Source: Loigolactobacillus rennini DSM 20253 (GTDB taxonomy: Bacteria; Bacillota; Bacilli; Lactobacillales; Lactobacillaceae). Taken from it: 56,628 bases of DNA. The DNA is taken from the NCBI RefSeq assembly GCF_001436505.1, contig NZ_AYYI01000007.1:1-56628 (forward strand), given 5' to 3'. The position numbers were made by a program, and so were the translations under genes. Positions 20,031 to 28,734 of this stretch are shown in pieces (position 1 is the stretch's first letter; every line of letters begins with the position of its first letter). The notes below the pieces were generated by a model. The model saw nothing but the letters and a program-made list of their open reading frames with translations. It ran no database searches and had not been told where the DNA came from.

Positions 20031-20591
20031 ATGCTTTGGTTAATTTTAATTGTCATATTATTAGTTGCATTAGTCGTCATTGGCTACATTGGATTTTATA
20101 ATGGCTTAGTCCGCAGCCGGAATTGGACGGATGAAGCTTGGAGTCAAATCGATGTTCAATTGAAGCGGCGTAATGATTTAATTCCTAATTTAGTTGAAAC
20201 GGTTAAGGGTTACGCACAGCATGAACAAGCCACGCTTACACAAGTTATTGCTAAGCGTAATCAATTGACACAAGTTCCCAGCAGTGATCACCAACAGAAA
20301 ATGGCAGCTTCAAATCAATTATCAGCGGCATTGAAAAGTATTTTTGCCTTATCAGAAAGTTATCCAGATTTAAAGGCGAATCAACAATTTGGACAACTAA
20401 TGACTGAATTGACAACCACGGAAAATAAAATTGCTTATGCGCGCCAACTATATAATTCTAGTGCGGTAAACTACAATAATAAAATTCAAACTTTTCCGGG
20501 AAATGTCATTGCACCAGCACATAATTTCCAAAAAATTAATTATTTAGCAACGCCAGAAACAGAAAAACAAGCACCTAAAGTCTCGTTTTAA
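20031..20591 (+). CDS. lemA: LemA family membrane-anchored protein
   Basis: A 186-residue protein with one N-terminal membrane helix (residues 2-22) followed by a long helical domain. Hallmark residues are the YNGLVRSRNWTDEAWSQIDVQLKRRNDLIPNL stretch (positions about 24-55) and the C-terminal VNYNNKIQTFPGN block. The family is widespread and its function is unclear. It is often next to the protease HtpX, which is absent here. ATG 20031 follows AGAGGG (20020-20025). The upstream in-frame ATG 19989 lacks a ribosome site. Confidence 0.88.
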   Translation: MLWLILIVILLVALVVIGYIGFYNGLVRSRNWTDEAWSQIDVQLKRRNDLIPNLVETVKGYAQHEQATLTQVIAKRNQLTQVPSSDHQQKMAASNQLSAALKSIFALSESYPDLKANQQFGQLMTELTTTENKIAYARQLYNSSAVNYNNKIQTFPGNVIAPAHNFQKINYLATPETEKQAPKVSF

Positions 20592-20606
20592 TTTAAATTT
20601 TTTAGT

Positions 20607-20649
20607 AAAATCAAAGTGATGCGTGACTTTCACTTTGATTTTTATTTTT
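20607..20649 (+). terminator. Terminator after lemA
   Basis: AAAATCAAAGTGA (20607-20619) pairs with TCACTTTGATTTT (20630-20642), then a T-rich tail. Confidence 0.88.
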
Positions 20650-20737
20650 CAGTTTAAATTCCGCTGTCTTTAGTCGCTGTTCGTAGTACAATAATAGAAG
20701 TGTTGATGAATGGTTAATTGTGATTTGGAGTGGGATC

Positions 20738-21499
20738 ATGAATGCTGATATTGTATACGTTCATTTAGAAACAGTTTCTAATTTAATATTGTCTTATGGT
20801 GTTAGCTTGCAAGATTTTGCTGGTGCTCTGCCCCGCGTCCCCAACCATTTATTGCTATTAACACCAGTAGATTTAGATGATGAAGTTGATCCACATACTG
20901 GTTTTAATGTGATTTCAGGCTCGCCGGCGGTTGCAGCTTATTTAACGGATTCCCACATTACCACTCGTAAGTGGATTGATTTTGCACATGCGCCTTATCT
21001 AGATGAAGTGACACCTAATGAGGTTGCCCAATTGCTTTATTTGGGGCATGCTTATACACATTTGGCCTCACCATTTTATTATAAATTACAAAATGATTAT
21101 GTTTATTTAGATTTGCCGGATGGGACTGTGAAAACTTATTACCGCCATTTAAATCAATTTTATGTGGTTTTGAACCGCAGCTTAAAGCGCCATTTGCAAG
21201 AAAAATACCCCGATTTACGTTTCTTGTTCCGGCGGCGTTCGTTAATCCAAAATGTTGACCCAGCTATACTGCGGCAGCTAGAGCCATTATTCATTGACGG
21301 TGCGTTATTATCTTTTGAACATGTGGATATTCGTCAACGGCAGATTCACATTCCAATTTGGTATTTGAATAGTCATTTCAAAATTATGAACGATGATTGG
21401 CAAAATACAGATCAAGAACAAGTGGCAGAATTAATTTATGATCATGATCAGAAAAAATGGCGTTTAAACATTCTTAAGCCAGCGGCATTTAATCATTAG
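20738..21499 (+). CDS. Unknown protein upstream of ddl
   Basis: A 253-residue soluble protein that I do not recognise. It has no signal peptide or membrane helix. It starts MNADIVYVHLETVSN, has an acidic middle (DLDDEVDPHTG) and a basic region near residues 150-180 (LKRHLQEKYPDLRFLFRRRS), and ends in beta-rich sequence. ATG 20738 follows GGAGTGGG (20727-20734). It is 34 bases ahead of the Ddl-like gene and probably cotranscribed, which hints at a link with cell-wall synthesis but does not prove one. Confidence 0.6.
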   Translation: MNADIVYVHLETVSNLILSYGVSLQDFAGALPRVPNHLLLLTPVDLDDEVDPHTGFNVISGSPAVAAYLTDSHITTRKWIDFAHAPYLDEVTPNEVAQLLYLGHAYTHLASPFYYKLQNDYVYLDLPDGTVKTYYRHLNQFYVVLNRSLKRHLQEKYPDLRFLFRRRSLIQNVDPAILRQLEPLFIDGALLSFEHVDIRQRQIHIPIWYLNSHFKIMNDDWQNTDQEQVAELIYDHDQKKWRLNILKPAAFNH

Positions 21500-21533
21500 C
21501 TGGTGTTGCGCTTAATGGAATAGGAGGGCGCGT

Positions 21534-22610
21534 ATGCAAATTTATCTACTTTATGGCGGCCAAAATGCGGAACATCATTTGTCGCTAGCTTCAGCTTTTG
21601 CAGTGATTCGCGCAATTTATTTTAAATTTTATTCAGTTTGCCCCATTTACATTACTAAAACTGGACAATGGTTAAAAGGTGCTACGCTACATGCGCCTTT
21701 AGCTACTGCTGCTCAGTTACGTTTGCAGGCTGGCAAAACCGCAACCTTTCAGGACCATGTAGCAACCGGGATTCCGATTCAACCAGGTGATTTAGCAGTT
21801 GATAATAGTGTGGTGTTTCCGTTGATGCACGGGCGAAATGCTGAAGATGGCACCATTCAAGGATTATTGCAATCGTTAGGGATTCCTTACATCGGTGACG
21901 GTGTTTTAGCCAGTGCAGTTGGTATGGATAAAATTGTTAGTAAAATGTTGTTTCAACAAACTGGGATCCCTCAAGCCCCTTATGTCCCCATATTAAAAGG
22001 TCAGTGGCAACAAGATAGTGAACGGCTTCTCAGTCGTTGTGAAGGCTCATTGCTTTACCCGATGTACGTTAAACCAGCCAATCTAGGCTCTAGTTTAGGT
22101 GTGCGACGTGTCGATAATCGCGCAACGCTTATCTCAGCTGTTGAGAATGCATTTGCTTTTGCTGGTCGTATCTTAGTTGAACAAGGTATTGTTGCGCGAG
22201 AAATTGAACTGGGCCTGCTGGGAGACGAAAAGCTGCAGTTTACGATTCCTGGTGAAGTGTTGGACCGGCAACGATTAAATCAGCGGACTGATGCAGCAAC
22301 GCGTCAGCAGCAACGGTTAAAAATACCGGCGCAAATCACTGCCACTGCCTTAGCTAAAATGAAGCAGTATGCCCGAAAGGCTTATGCGATTATGGATGGG
22401 GCTGGTTTAGCACGGTGCGATTTCTTTTTAACGGCTAACGATGATGTTTTGCTGAATGAAATCAATACTATGCCAGTATTCGATCAATATGCGATGTATC
22501 CGCAATTATGGCAAAAGATGGGGTTAAGTAGTGGCGATTTAATTGATGAGTTAGTTAAATTGGCCCGCAAACGGTTTAAACGCCAGCAACAGCAAACAGC
22601 ACAAGCTTAA
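21534..22610 (+). CDS. ddl: Atypical D-Ala-D-Ala ligase family protein (ATP-grasp), next to murF
   Basis: A 358-residue ATP-grasp ligase of the Ddl/Van family. Visible are YGGQNAEHHLS (E13), HGRNAEDGTIQG (99-110), VKPANLGSSLGV (179-190), D296 and NEINTMP (308-314). The position next to murF is typical for the housekeeping ligase. However, after PGEV (239-242) the chain reads DRQRLNQRTDAATRQQ, where Ddl enzymes have an FYDYxxK(Y/F) loop. The catalytic/specificity tyrosine or phenylalanine is thus missing, and NTMPGF reads NTMPVF. It may have shifted specificity or reduced activity. GGAGGGC precedes the ATG. Confidence 0.82.
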   Translation: MQIYLLYGGQNAEHHLSLASAFAVIRAIYFKFYSVCPIYITKTGQWLKGATLHAPLATAAQLRLQAGKTATFQDHVATGIPIQPGDLAVDNSVVFPLMHGRNAEDGTIQGLLQSLGIPYIGDGVLASAVGMDKIVSKMLFQQTGIPQAPYVPILKGQWQQDSERLLSRCEGSLLYPMYVKPANLGSSLGVRRVDNRATLISAVENAFAFAGRILVEQGIVAREIELGLLGDEKLQFTIPGEVLDRQRLNQRTDAATRQQQRLKIPAQITATALAKMKQYARKAYAIMDGAGLARCDFFLTANDDVLLNEINTMPVFDQYAMYPQLWQKMGLSSGDLIDELVKLARKRFKRQQQQTAQA

Positions 22611-22614
22611 GTGG

Positions 22615-22643
22615 TTGTCGCGTTTGTGATGTTCCGTTATGAT
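22615..22643 (+). promoter_or_regulatory. murF promoter
   Basis: TTGTCG (22615-22620) and TATGAT (22638-22643), 17-base spacer, 62 bases before murF. Confidence 0.65.
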
Positions 22644-22705
22644 AGGCGTATAACAAATCTTTGACTATTTTAATCAGTTTAAATCTAATATAGGAGCTTT
22701 TATCG

Positions 22706-24091
22706 ATGAAAATGCAACTTGCAGAAATTGCACGTGCAGTCTCTGCGGAAAATGATTATCAACGTTGGCAGAATGTTGAAGTAACCAGCGTTGCTTTTGA
22801 TTCACGCCGGTTAACTAACGGTGCGTTATTTGTTCCATTAGAAGCTGCAAATGACGGACACGATTACATTGGCAATGCACAGCAAAATGGGGCCGTTGCT
22901 GCTTTTTGGAAACTAGGCCATCCAGGTAAACCCACTGATTTTCCAATTTTAGAAGTCCGGGATCCATTGCAAGCTTTGCAAGCATTAGCAAAGTATTACT
23001 TAAATAAAGTGGACCCTAAGGTAATTGCCATTACTGGTAGTGATGGTAAAACCACGACTAAAGATATGACGGCTGCAATTTTAGCGCCGCACACTAATGT
23101 GGTTAAAACCCATGGAAACTTTAATAATGGGATTGGCGTGCCCATCACCTTATTAAATATGAGTACGAATACCGAAACGGTTGTATTAGAAATGGGAATG
23201 GATCGTCCAGGGCAGTTAGATTTTTTGAGCCGGCTAGTTGAGCCAGACATTGCGTTAATTACCATGATTGGTGAAGCGCACATTGAATTTTTTGGCAGTC
23301 GGGCAAAAATTGCTGACGCTAAAATGGAAATTACGAATGGCTTAAAAGAAGACGGTGTTTTAATTTATAATGGTGATGAGCCACTATTGCGGGAACGCGT
23401 CAGCCAAATTGACCAGCAGACACTGACATTTGGTCACCAACCAACCAATGATGTGTATCCAACAGCGATCACAACGGATAGTCGCCAAGTTGATTTTAAG
23501 CTAAAACAATTCCCTGAAGTGCAGTTTCATTTACCGATGTTAGGTACTTATAATGTGAATAATGCAATGGCTGCCATTAGTATTGGTCGTTTATTCCATG
23601 TGCAACCACAACAAATGCAAACTGCATTGGCACAAATGCAGCTTACAAAAAACAGAACGCAGTGGGTGACTGGTGCGTGTGGTGAGCAGATTTTAAGTGA
23701 TGTTTATAATGCTAATCCTACTGCAATGTTAGCTGTCTTACGGGCTTTTTCGGTTGTACCAACCAAGGGACGGCACATTGTGGTGTTAGGCGACATGCTT
23801 GAATTAGGGGAACAGGCCGCTAAATTACATGCTGACATCGCTGCTGCAATTGATCCTAACTTAATTGATGAAGTGTATCTGTTAGGAGAACAAATGCAGC
23901 ATCTTGCCAAACGCTTAACAACTGAAACCAAGATGACAAAACAAGTGCATTATTATCCTTTAGCCCAAAAAGCAAAGCTGATTCAAGCTTTAGTGGCTGA
24001 TGTGACGGCTGATGACGTTATCTTACTTAAGGCAAGCAATGGCATTCATCTTGACCAAGTTTTACGGGCGTTACAAAAACCGACCGCTTAA
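22706..24091 (+). CDS. murF: UDP-MurNAc-tripeptide--D-Ala-D-Ala (or depsipeptide) ligase
   Basis: A 461-residue Mur ligase. Residues 109-120 hold the ATP motif ITGSDGKTTTKD. THGNFNNGIGVP and EMGMDRPGQLDFL follow, then the C-terminal domain with DVYNANPTAM and LGDMLELG. It adds the terminal dipeptide (or D-Ala-D-Lac in depsipeptide walls) to UDP-MurNAc-tripeptide in the cytoplasm. Its substrate is made by the Ddl-family enzymes in this window. GGAGC at 22692-22696 precedes the ATG. It has its own promoter and terminator. Confidence 0.95.
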   Translation: MKMQLAEIARAVSAENDYQRWQNVEVTSVAFDSRRLTNGALFVPLEAANDGHDYIGNAQQNGAVAAFWKLGHPGKPTDFPILEVRDPLQALQALAKYYLNKVDPKVIAITGSDGKTTTKDMTAAILAPHTNVVKTHGNFNNGIGVPITLLNMSTNTETVVLEMGMDRPGQLDFLSRLVEPDIALITMIGEAHIEFFGSRAKIADAKMEITNGLKEDGVLIYNGDEPLLRERVSQIDQQTLTFGHQPTNDVYPTAITTDSRQVDFKLKQFPEVQFHLPMLGTYNVNNAMAAISIGRLFHVQPQQMQTALAQMQLTKNRTQWVTGACGEQILSDVYNANPTAMLAVLRAFSVVPTKGRHIVVLGDMLELGEQAAKLHADIAAAIDPNLIDEVYLLGEQMQHLAKRLTTETKMTKQVHYYPLAQKAKLIQALVADVTADDVILLKASNGIHLDQVLRALQKPTA

Positions 24092-24110
24092 TTGAATAAA
24101 GTAGTGACTG

Positions 24111-24158
24111 GCTAATTCTTTTCATTAACATAAGTTGTGAAAAGGATTAGCTTTTTTA
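24111..24158 (+). terminator. Terminator after murF
   Basis: GCTAATTCTTTTCA (24111-24124) pairs with TGAAAAGGATTAGC (24138-24151) with one mismatch, then six T. Confidence 0.9.
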
Positions 24159-24200
24159 CTTAAGTGGTCTGATTAAATTAGGATTATAAAAAGGATTTCA

Positions 24201-24272
24201 TGAAAATGAATAAGCAGAAAAATTTGTTTTTACCTATTGTTCGTGATAACATAGTAAAGATACAAATTTGAC
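24201..24272 (+). CDS. Possible 23-residue leader ORF before cshA
   Basis: ATG at 24201 is preceded by AAAAAGGA (24189-24196) and opens 23 codons ending TGA at 24270-24272. The predicted peptide is short, basic and hydrophobic. It lies inside the 266-base gap upstream of cshA, which holds no other gene. It could be a regulatory leader ORF, or chance. Confidence 0.25.
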
Positions 24273-24356
24273 CGCATATATTTTTGCAAGGCAGACGCGA
24301 ATGGGATCGGGAACTGTTTTGCAAATTGTGTTTAACAGCCCCGAGGAGGAAACTAG

Positions 24357-25868
24357 TTGAAATTTACAGATTTAAATTTAGATTCAGATTTATTAAAGGC
24401 GATTCGCCGTCAAGGTTTTGAAGAAGCGACGCCTATTCAAGCAGAAACGATTCCTTTAGCTTTAAATGGTGACGATGTAATCGGCCAGGCACAAACTGGT
24501 ACGGGTAAAACAGCAGCTTTTGGGTTATCCATTTTACAGCGGATTGATCAAGACAATCCCAATGTGCAGGCTTTGATTATTTCACCTACTCGCGAACTAG
24601 CCATTCAAACGCAAGAAGAACTTTATCGTTTAGGACAGGATAAAAAAGCCAAAGTACAAGTGGTCTATGGTGGTGCTGATATTGGCCGGCAGATCCGGGC
24701 TTTAAAGGCACATCCACAAATTGTTGTGGGAACGCCAGGCCGGTTGCAAGATCACATTAATCGGCGAACATTAAAATTAGCACACGTCCAAACTTTAGTG
24801 CTGGATGAAGCCGACGAAATGTTGGACATGGGCTTTTTAGATGATATTGAAAAAATCATTAAACAATTACCTGAACAACGGCAGACACTATTATTTTCCG
24901 CTACCATTCCCGCAGCGATCCGTAAAATTGCGGATCAGTTCATGCACGATCCCAAAATGGTTCGGATTAAAGCTAAAGAATTAACGGCGGATTTATTGGA
25001 TCAATATTTCGTTCAAACAAAAGAGTTCGAAAAATTCAATGTGATGACCCGTTTGTTTGATGTTCAAAATCCTGAGTTGACTATCGTGTTTGGTCGGACT
25101 AAACGGCGGGTTGACGAATTATCAAAAGGCTTACGTGCGCGCGGGTACAACGCAGAGGGCATTCATGGTGACCTATCACAACAGAAACGAATGACGGTTT
25201 TAAAGTCATTTAAGGCTGGTAAATTAGATATTCTGGTCGCAACTGACGTAGCGGCTCGGGGATTAGATATTTCCGGTGTCACCCATGTTTATAATTATGA
25301 TGTCCCCCAAGACCCAGATAGTTATGTCCATCGGGTTGGCCGGACCGCGCGTGCTGGGCATAAAGGCACGTCAATCACGTTTGTTACGCCAAACGAAATG
25401 GGCTACTTGCGGACAATTGAGAAATTGACACGCTTACGGATGCAACCTTTAAAGGCGCCAAGTGCAAAAGAAGCCTTTCAAGGACAGTTGTCATCTGCTA
25501 CTAGTTCAATTCATGAATTAATTGATGGTGAAAACTTAACTAAGTATGAAGCTCAGGGCGAACAATTATTAGATGATTATACGCCACTACAGCTTGCTGC
25601 CGCATTACTGAAAACCATTAGTAAAGATGATGCAGCTGAAGTTCCCGTTAAAATCACGCCTGAGCGGCCTTTGCCACGGCGTAATGGTGGTCATCACAAC
25701 GGTGGCCATCATCGCAATGGCGGTGGCTACCGTGGTAATCGGCGCTACGACCATAATCGTCATGGTGGCCATAGTCGTAGTCGCGGTCGCGAAAACCGTT
25801 ATGATCGTAAAAAGCGTTTTTCCCATAAGAAGGGCAACCAAAATTACAGTGTTCGTAGCCACGGATAA
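24357..25868 (+). CDS. cshA: DEAD-box RNA helicase CshA
   Basis: A 503-residue ATP-dependent RNA helicase. It has a Q motif (GFEEATPIQAETIP), AQTGTGKT (45-52), PTRELAIQ, DEAD (150-153), SAT, and C-terminal helicase motifs (ARGLDISG, HRVGRTARAG). The tail from about residue 435 is rich in His, Gly, Arg and Asn (RNGGHHNGG-type repeats) and probably binds RNA. CshA works in mRNA turnover and ribosome assembly, especially in the cold. TTG 24357 follows a strong GAGGAGG (24343-24349). In many lactobacilli the next genes are acpS-alr; here about 8 kb intervenes. Confidence 0.94.
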   Translation: MKFTDLNLDSDLLKAIRRQGFEEATPIQAETIPLALNGDDVIGQAQTGTGKTAAFGLSILQRIDQDNPNVQALIISPTRELAIQTQEELYRLGQDKKAKVQVVYGGADIGRQIRALKAHPQIVVGTPGRLQDHINRRTLKLAHVQTLVLDEADEMLDMGFLDDIEKIIKQLPEQRQTLLFSATIPAAIRKIADQFMHDPKMVRIKAKELTADLLDQYFVQTKEFEKFNVMTRLFDVQNPELTIVFGRTKRRVDELSKGLRARGYNAEGIHGDLSQQKRMTVLKSFKAGKLDILVATDVAARGLDISGVTHVYNYDVPQDPDSYVHRVGRTARAGHKGTSITFVTPNEMGYLRTIEKLTRLRMQPLKAPSAKEAFQGQLSSATSSIHELIDGENLTKYEAQGEQLLDDYTPLQLAAALLKTISKDDAAEVPVKITPERPLPRRNGGHHNGGHHRNGGGYRGNRRYDHNRHGGHSRSRGRENRYDRKKRFSHKKGNQNYSVRSHG

Positions 25869-25886
25869 ATTAATTTAATGCGATTA

Positions 25887-25923
25887 AGAATCTCGTTCAC
25901 AATTGAAACGAGGTTCTTTTTTT
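25887..25923 (+). terminator. Terminator after cshA
   Basis: AAGAATCTCGTT (25887-25898) pairs with AACGAGGTTCTT (25907-25918, one G-U), then T residues. Confidence 0.87.
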
Positions 25924-26091
25924 ATGGCAAAAAATAAGTTGCAACACACCAACATTGTGCCGAATATACTTAATAGACGACGGATAAAAGATTAGGTGCT
26001 ATCCTGAAAAAGAAAGCGGGATCATGTGGCAATGTTAGTTTTATGAAAATGCATGGTGTTGCTGAAAAGTAATGATGTAGGAGTGAGGTCA

Positions 26092-26988
26092 GTGCTAACT
26101 GTTAAGCAAATTGATGTTTACATTGGGAGAAAACAAATCATCAAGCAGGTGTCGTTTCAGGTTAAACCAGGAGAGATTGTAGGTTTAGTGGGTCCAAATG
26201 GTGCTGGTAAGACGACGATTATGAAGACCATTTTAGGACTGACTAAATTCAATGGCAAGATTACCGTGAATCAGCAAGCCATTACGGAAAATCATCATGC
26301 GCCGTTAGCTAAGGTGGGTGCTTTAATTGAACATCCAGCAATTTATCCTTTTTTGACCGGGTTGCAAAATTTACAATTATACAGTCAGGATCCTACTGAT
26401 ATGCGGCAATTGGTAACATTATTGCAAATGGATGCTTATATTAATACGAAAGCAAAAGGCTATTCGTTAGGAATGAAACAGAAGTTAGGCATTGCGATTG
26501 CGTTATTGAACCAACCAGATTTAGTGATTTTAGATGAGCCGATGAACGGTTTGGACGTGGAAGCGACAATCTCGATTCGTAAAATCATTAAACAGTATGC
26601 TGAACGAGGGACTGCTTTTTTGATTTCTAGTCACGTTTTAAGTGAATTGCAAAAGGTAATGACCCAAGTGATCTTGATTAATCACGGTAGCATGATTGTC
26701 AATCAAAATGTGGCCGCCTTTAACCAGCGGGCTCAAAAACAATATCAGCTGAATACGGTTGCCAATGCAGCAACGACTAAACTATTACAGGCGCACCAAC
26801 TGACTTTTTCTAAAACTAAAACTGGATTTTTGGTGCCCCGGGAGGAAATTTTTGCCATACAGGATTTATTGGCGGCACAGCAGATTCATTTAAAAATGCT
26901 AGCGCCAGTGCAGCTTAATTTTGAACAGATTATTGTTGATCTTTTGGAACGACAACGGGGGCGGGAACATGAAAAAACGCTTAGCTGA
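26092..26988 (+). CDS. ABC transporter ATP-binding protein (BcrA-like)
   Basis: A 298-residue ATPase. Walker A is GPNGAGKTT (34-42), followed by a YSLGMKQKLGIA signature, Walker B LVILDEPMNGLD and the SSH switch histidine. The sequence is of the BcrA/lantibiotic-immunity type that pairs with two ABC-2 permeases. GTG 26092 is chosen because AGGAGTGAGG (26079-26088) precedes it; the frame is open to ATG 26053. The 3' end overlaps the next gene by 20 bases, showing translational coupling. No two-component or GntR regulator is adjacent. Confidence 0.88.
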   Translation: MLTVKQIDVYIGRKQIIKQVSFQVKPGEIVGLVGPNGAGKTTIMKTILGLTKFNGKITVNQQAITENHHAPLAKVGALIEHPAIYPFLTGLQNLQLYSQDPTDMRQLVTLLQMDAYINTKAKGYSLGMKQKLGIAIALLNQPDLVILDEPMNGLDVEATISIRKIIKQYAERGTAFLISSHVLSELQKVMTQVILINHGSMIVNQNVAAFNQRAQKQYQLNTVANAATTKLLQAHQLTFSKTKTGFLVPREEIFAIQDLLAAQQIHLKMLAPVQLNFEQIIVDLLERQRGREHEKTLS

Positions 26989-27727
26989 AGAAATTTTCAA
27001 ATTTCGCCACCAACCGGTAGCTTTGTATGGAACTTTAGCATTTGTTATCTTATTAATTTACACTGGCTTAAACGAAGGCGCAACGCCGCAGATGCTTGCA
27101 CTGGGCTTTGGCACGAATCAATGGCTAGCTTTAGTTTTATTTGCATTGAGTTCGTCAATTTTTGCGATGGAATATCAACACGGGACGATTTTGATGTTGG
27201 TGTACAAAAGTTCAAGTCGTTTATCCCTTTATCTGGCTAAATTTTTAGTGGTTTTTCTTTATAGCGTTTTGTTAGCGGGAGTCAGCTTAGTCGTGACCTT
27301 TGGGTTAAAAATCATTTTAATCGGGGGTAAGTACAGCTGGGTAATGCCAATTAATGGGCACCAATCCTTGCTGACCGCGTTATTGCTAAATTTAGCTGGC
27401 ACCTTAATTTATGGATTATTCATAATTAGTTTGGCGTTTATGTTGCTGATGCTAGTTAAACTTAATGTAGCAGTGGTAGGCATCGGTTTTGCGATTGGTT
27501 TTATCGGGACGTCACTTTCGCGGGCGTTTATTGGTGCTTTTCCGCAGTTAAGCGGAATTGCCAAGTGGAATCCGCTTAACATGATTTTTGTCAGTCAACA
27601 GTTAGCTGATCCCAAGTATGCCCGCTTATCGCTGTTGAGTAATTCGCAAATTATCCTGGCGACAATCCTTTATGCGTTGCTGTTTATGGTGATTGGTTTT
27701 AATTTGTTTAAGCGGCGGCGCGTTTAA
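26969..27727 (+). CDS. ABC-2 type permease subunit 1
   Basis: A 252-residue protein with about six membrane helices (near residues 18-36, 51-68, 98-120, 142-165, 172-192 and 225-245). It has the EYQHGTILMLVYKSSSR segment between helices 2 and 3 that is typical of this exporter type. The start at 26969 lies within the ATPase gene. It is paralogous to the next gene, sharing the (E)(Y/F)Q--ILxLxYK-SS motif and KWNPxNM. Together they should form a heterodimeric export or bacteriocin/bacitracin-immunity pore; the substrate is unknown. Confidence 0.8.
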   Translation: MKKRLAEEIFKFRHQPVALYGTLAFVILLIYTGLNEGATPQMLALGFGTNQWLALVLFALSSSIFAMEYQHGTILMLVYKSSSRLSLYLAKFLVVFLYSVLLAGVSLVVTFGLKIILIGGKYSWVMPINGHQSLLTALLLNLAGTLIYGLFIISLAFMLLMLVKLNVAVVGIGFAIGFIGTSLSRAFIGAFPQLSGIAKWNPLNMIFVSQQLADPKYARLSLLSNSQIILATILYALLFMVIGFNLFKRRRV

Positions 27728-27748
27728 TGACAAAGGAGGGGAAGGTAA

Positions 27749-28528
27749 ATGGCAGCAAGTCTTTATCAAGAATTTTATAAACTAGCTCACCGGAAAGTGA
27801 TCTGGATTGCGCCAATCATTTTGTTAGGCTTAATGGTGCTGGCCGGGTATACCGTTGGCTATGGGGAAAGTAAGCTATTAACGGCATTGTCTTATGATTC
27901 GCATGATTGGATTATGTTTATTTTGGTGATTGTTGGGGCCACATTTTTTTCGATGGAATTTCAAAATAATGCCATTTTAACGTTACTATATAAAGCTTCC
28001 AGCAAGCTTTATGTTTACCTATCAAAATTAATTGTGTTGTTGGTCTATAATCTTTTTCTACACGGCTTAGCGCTGATTTTAACCGTGGTACTACGGTGGC
28101 TGCCGTTAAATAAACCTGTTGCTTGGACGACACTTTATCAATACCACCAGCCACTGTGGGAAAACATGCTAAAGGCTAGTGCGCTTGATTTAATCACCAC
28201 CACATTGGTTATTAGTATTATTTTTCTATTATCTTGTTTAATTAACAATAATGCAGTGGTGGTGAGCGTCACCTTTTTACTAATTTTTATGGGCCAGTTT
28301 CTTTCCAGCAGTATTTTATTGGCAGGTAATCTATTTTCGTTAAATTTATTACCGCTAGTAAAATGGAATCCATTTAATATGCTGAATTTAACCGCGCAAT
28401 ACGTCAATTACATTACGTACCATGCAACTAGTCATTTAGAAACTGGGCAATTGCTGAATGGGGCGTTGCTATACGCGATAGGCTTCTTTATTTTGGGTTA
28501 TTTGGTTTTTCGGAAGAAAAGATTTTAA
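27749..28528 (+). CDS. ABC-2 type permease subunit 2
   Basis: A 259-residue membrane protein with about six helices, a paralogue of the preceding permease. SMEFQNNAILTLLYKASSK and VKWNPFNMLNL align with the same positions there, and the C-terminus ends with basic residues KKRF. GGAGGGG lies ahead of the ATG. It completes the three-gene exporter operon 26092-28528. A weak CCCAG/CTGGG stem-loop at about 28547-28592 follows. Confidence 0.8.
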   Translation: MAASLYQEFYKLAHRKVIWIAPIILLGLMVLAGYTVGYGESKLLTALSYDSHDWIMFILVIVGATFFSMEFQNNAILTLLYKASSKLYVYLSKLIVLLVYNLFLHGLALILTVVLRWLPLNKPVAWTTLYQYHQPLWENMLKASALDLITTTLVISIIFLLSCLINNNAVVVSVTFLLIFMGQFLSSSILLAGNLFSLNLLPLVKWNPFNMLNLTAQYVNYITYHATSHLETGQLLNGALLYAIGFFILGYLVFRKKRF

Positions 28529-28672
28529 GGGCCAGTATGGTTCCCCAGTTCAAACTAATAGAAAATTAAATTTGGCTGGGCACCCGTATTTGTTTGTGGT
28601 TTCACTTTTGCAATTACTGATTAAATTAAATTATTACCTGTTACAGTGGCAATCAGATTCACGCCCATCAAT

Positions 28673-28701
28673 TTGTCGTTTAGATTGTGAAGCGTTATAC
28701 T
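28673..28701 (+). promoter_or_regulatory. pepD promoter
   Basis: TTGTCG (28673-28678) and TATACT (28696-28701), 17-base spacer, 34 bases before the dipeptidase start. Confidence 0.65.
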
Positions 28702-28734
28702 TAAGACATAACCTAAATAAGGAAGTGGCTAACA

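Noticed and set aside
25605-25862. Open frames on both strands over the cshA tail
   Set aside because: They arise from the low-complexity His/Gly/Arg codons of the real cshA frame and have no ribosome sites.
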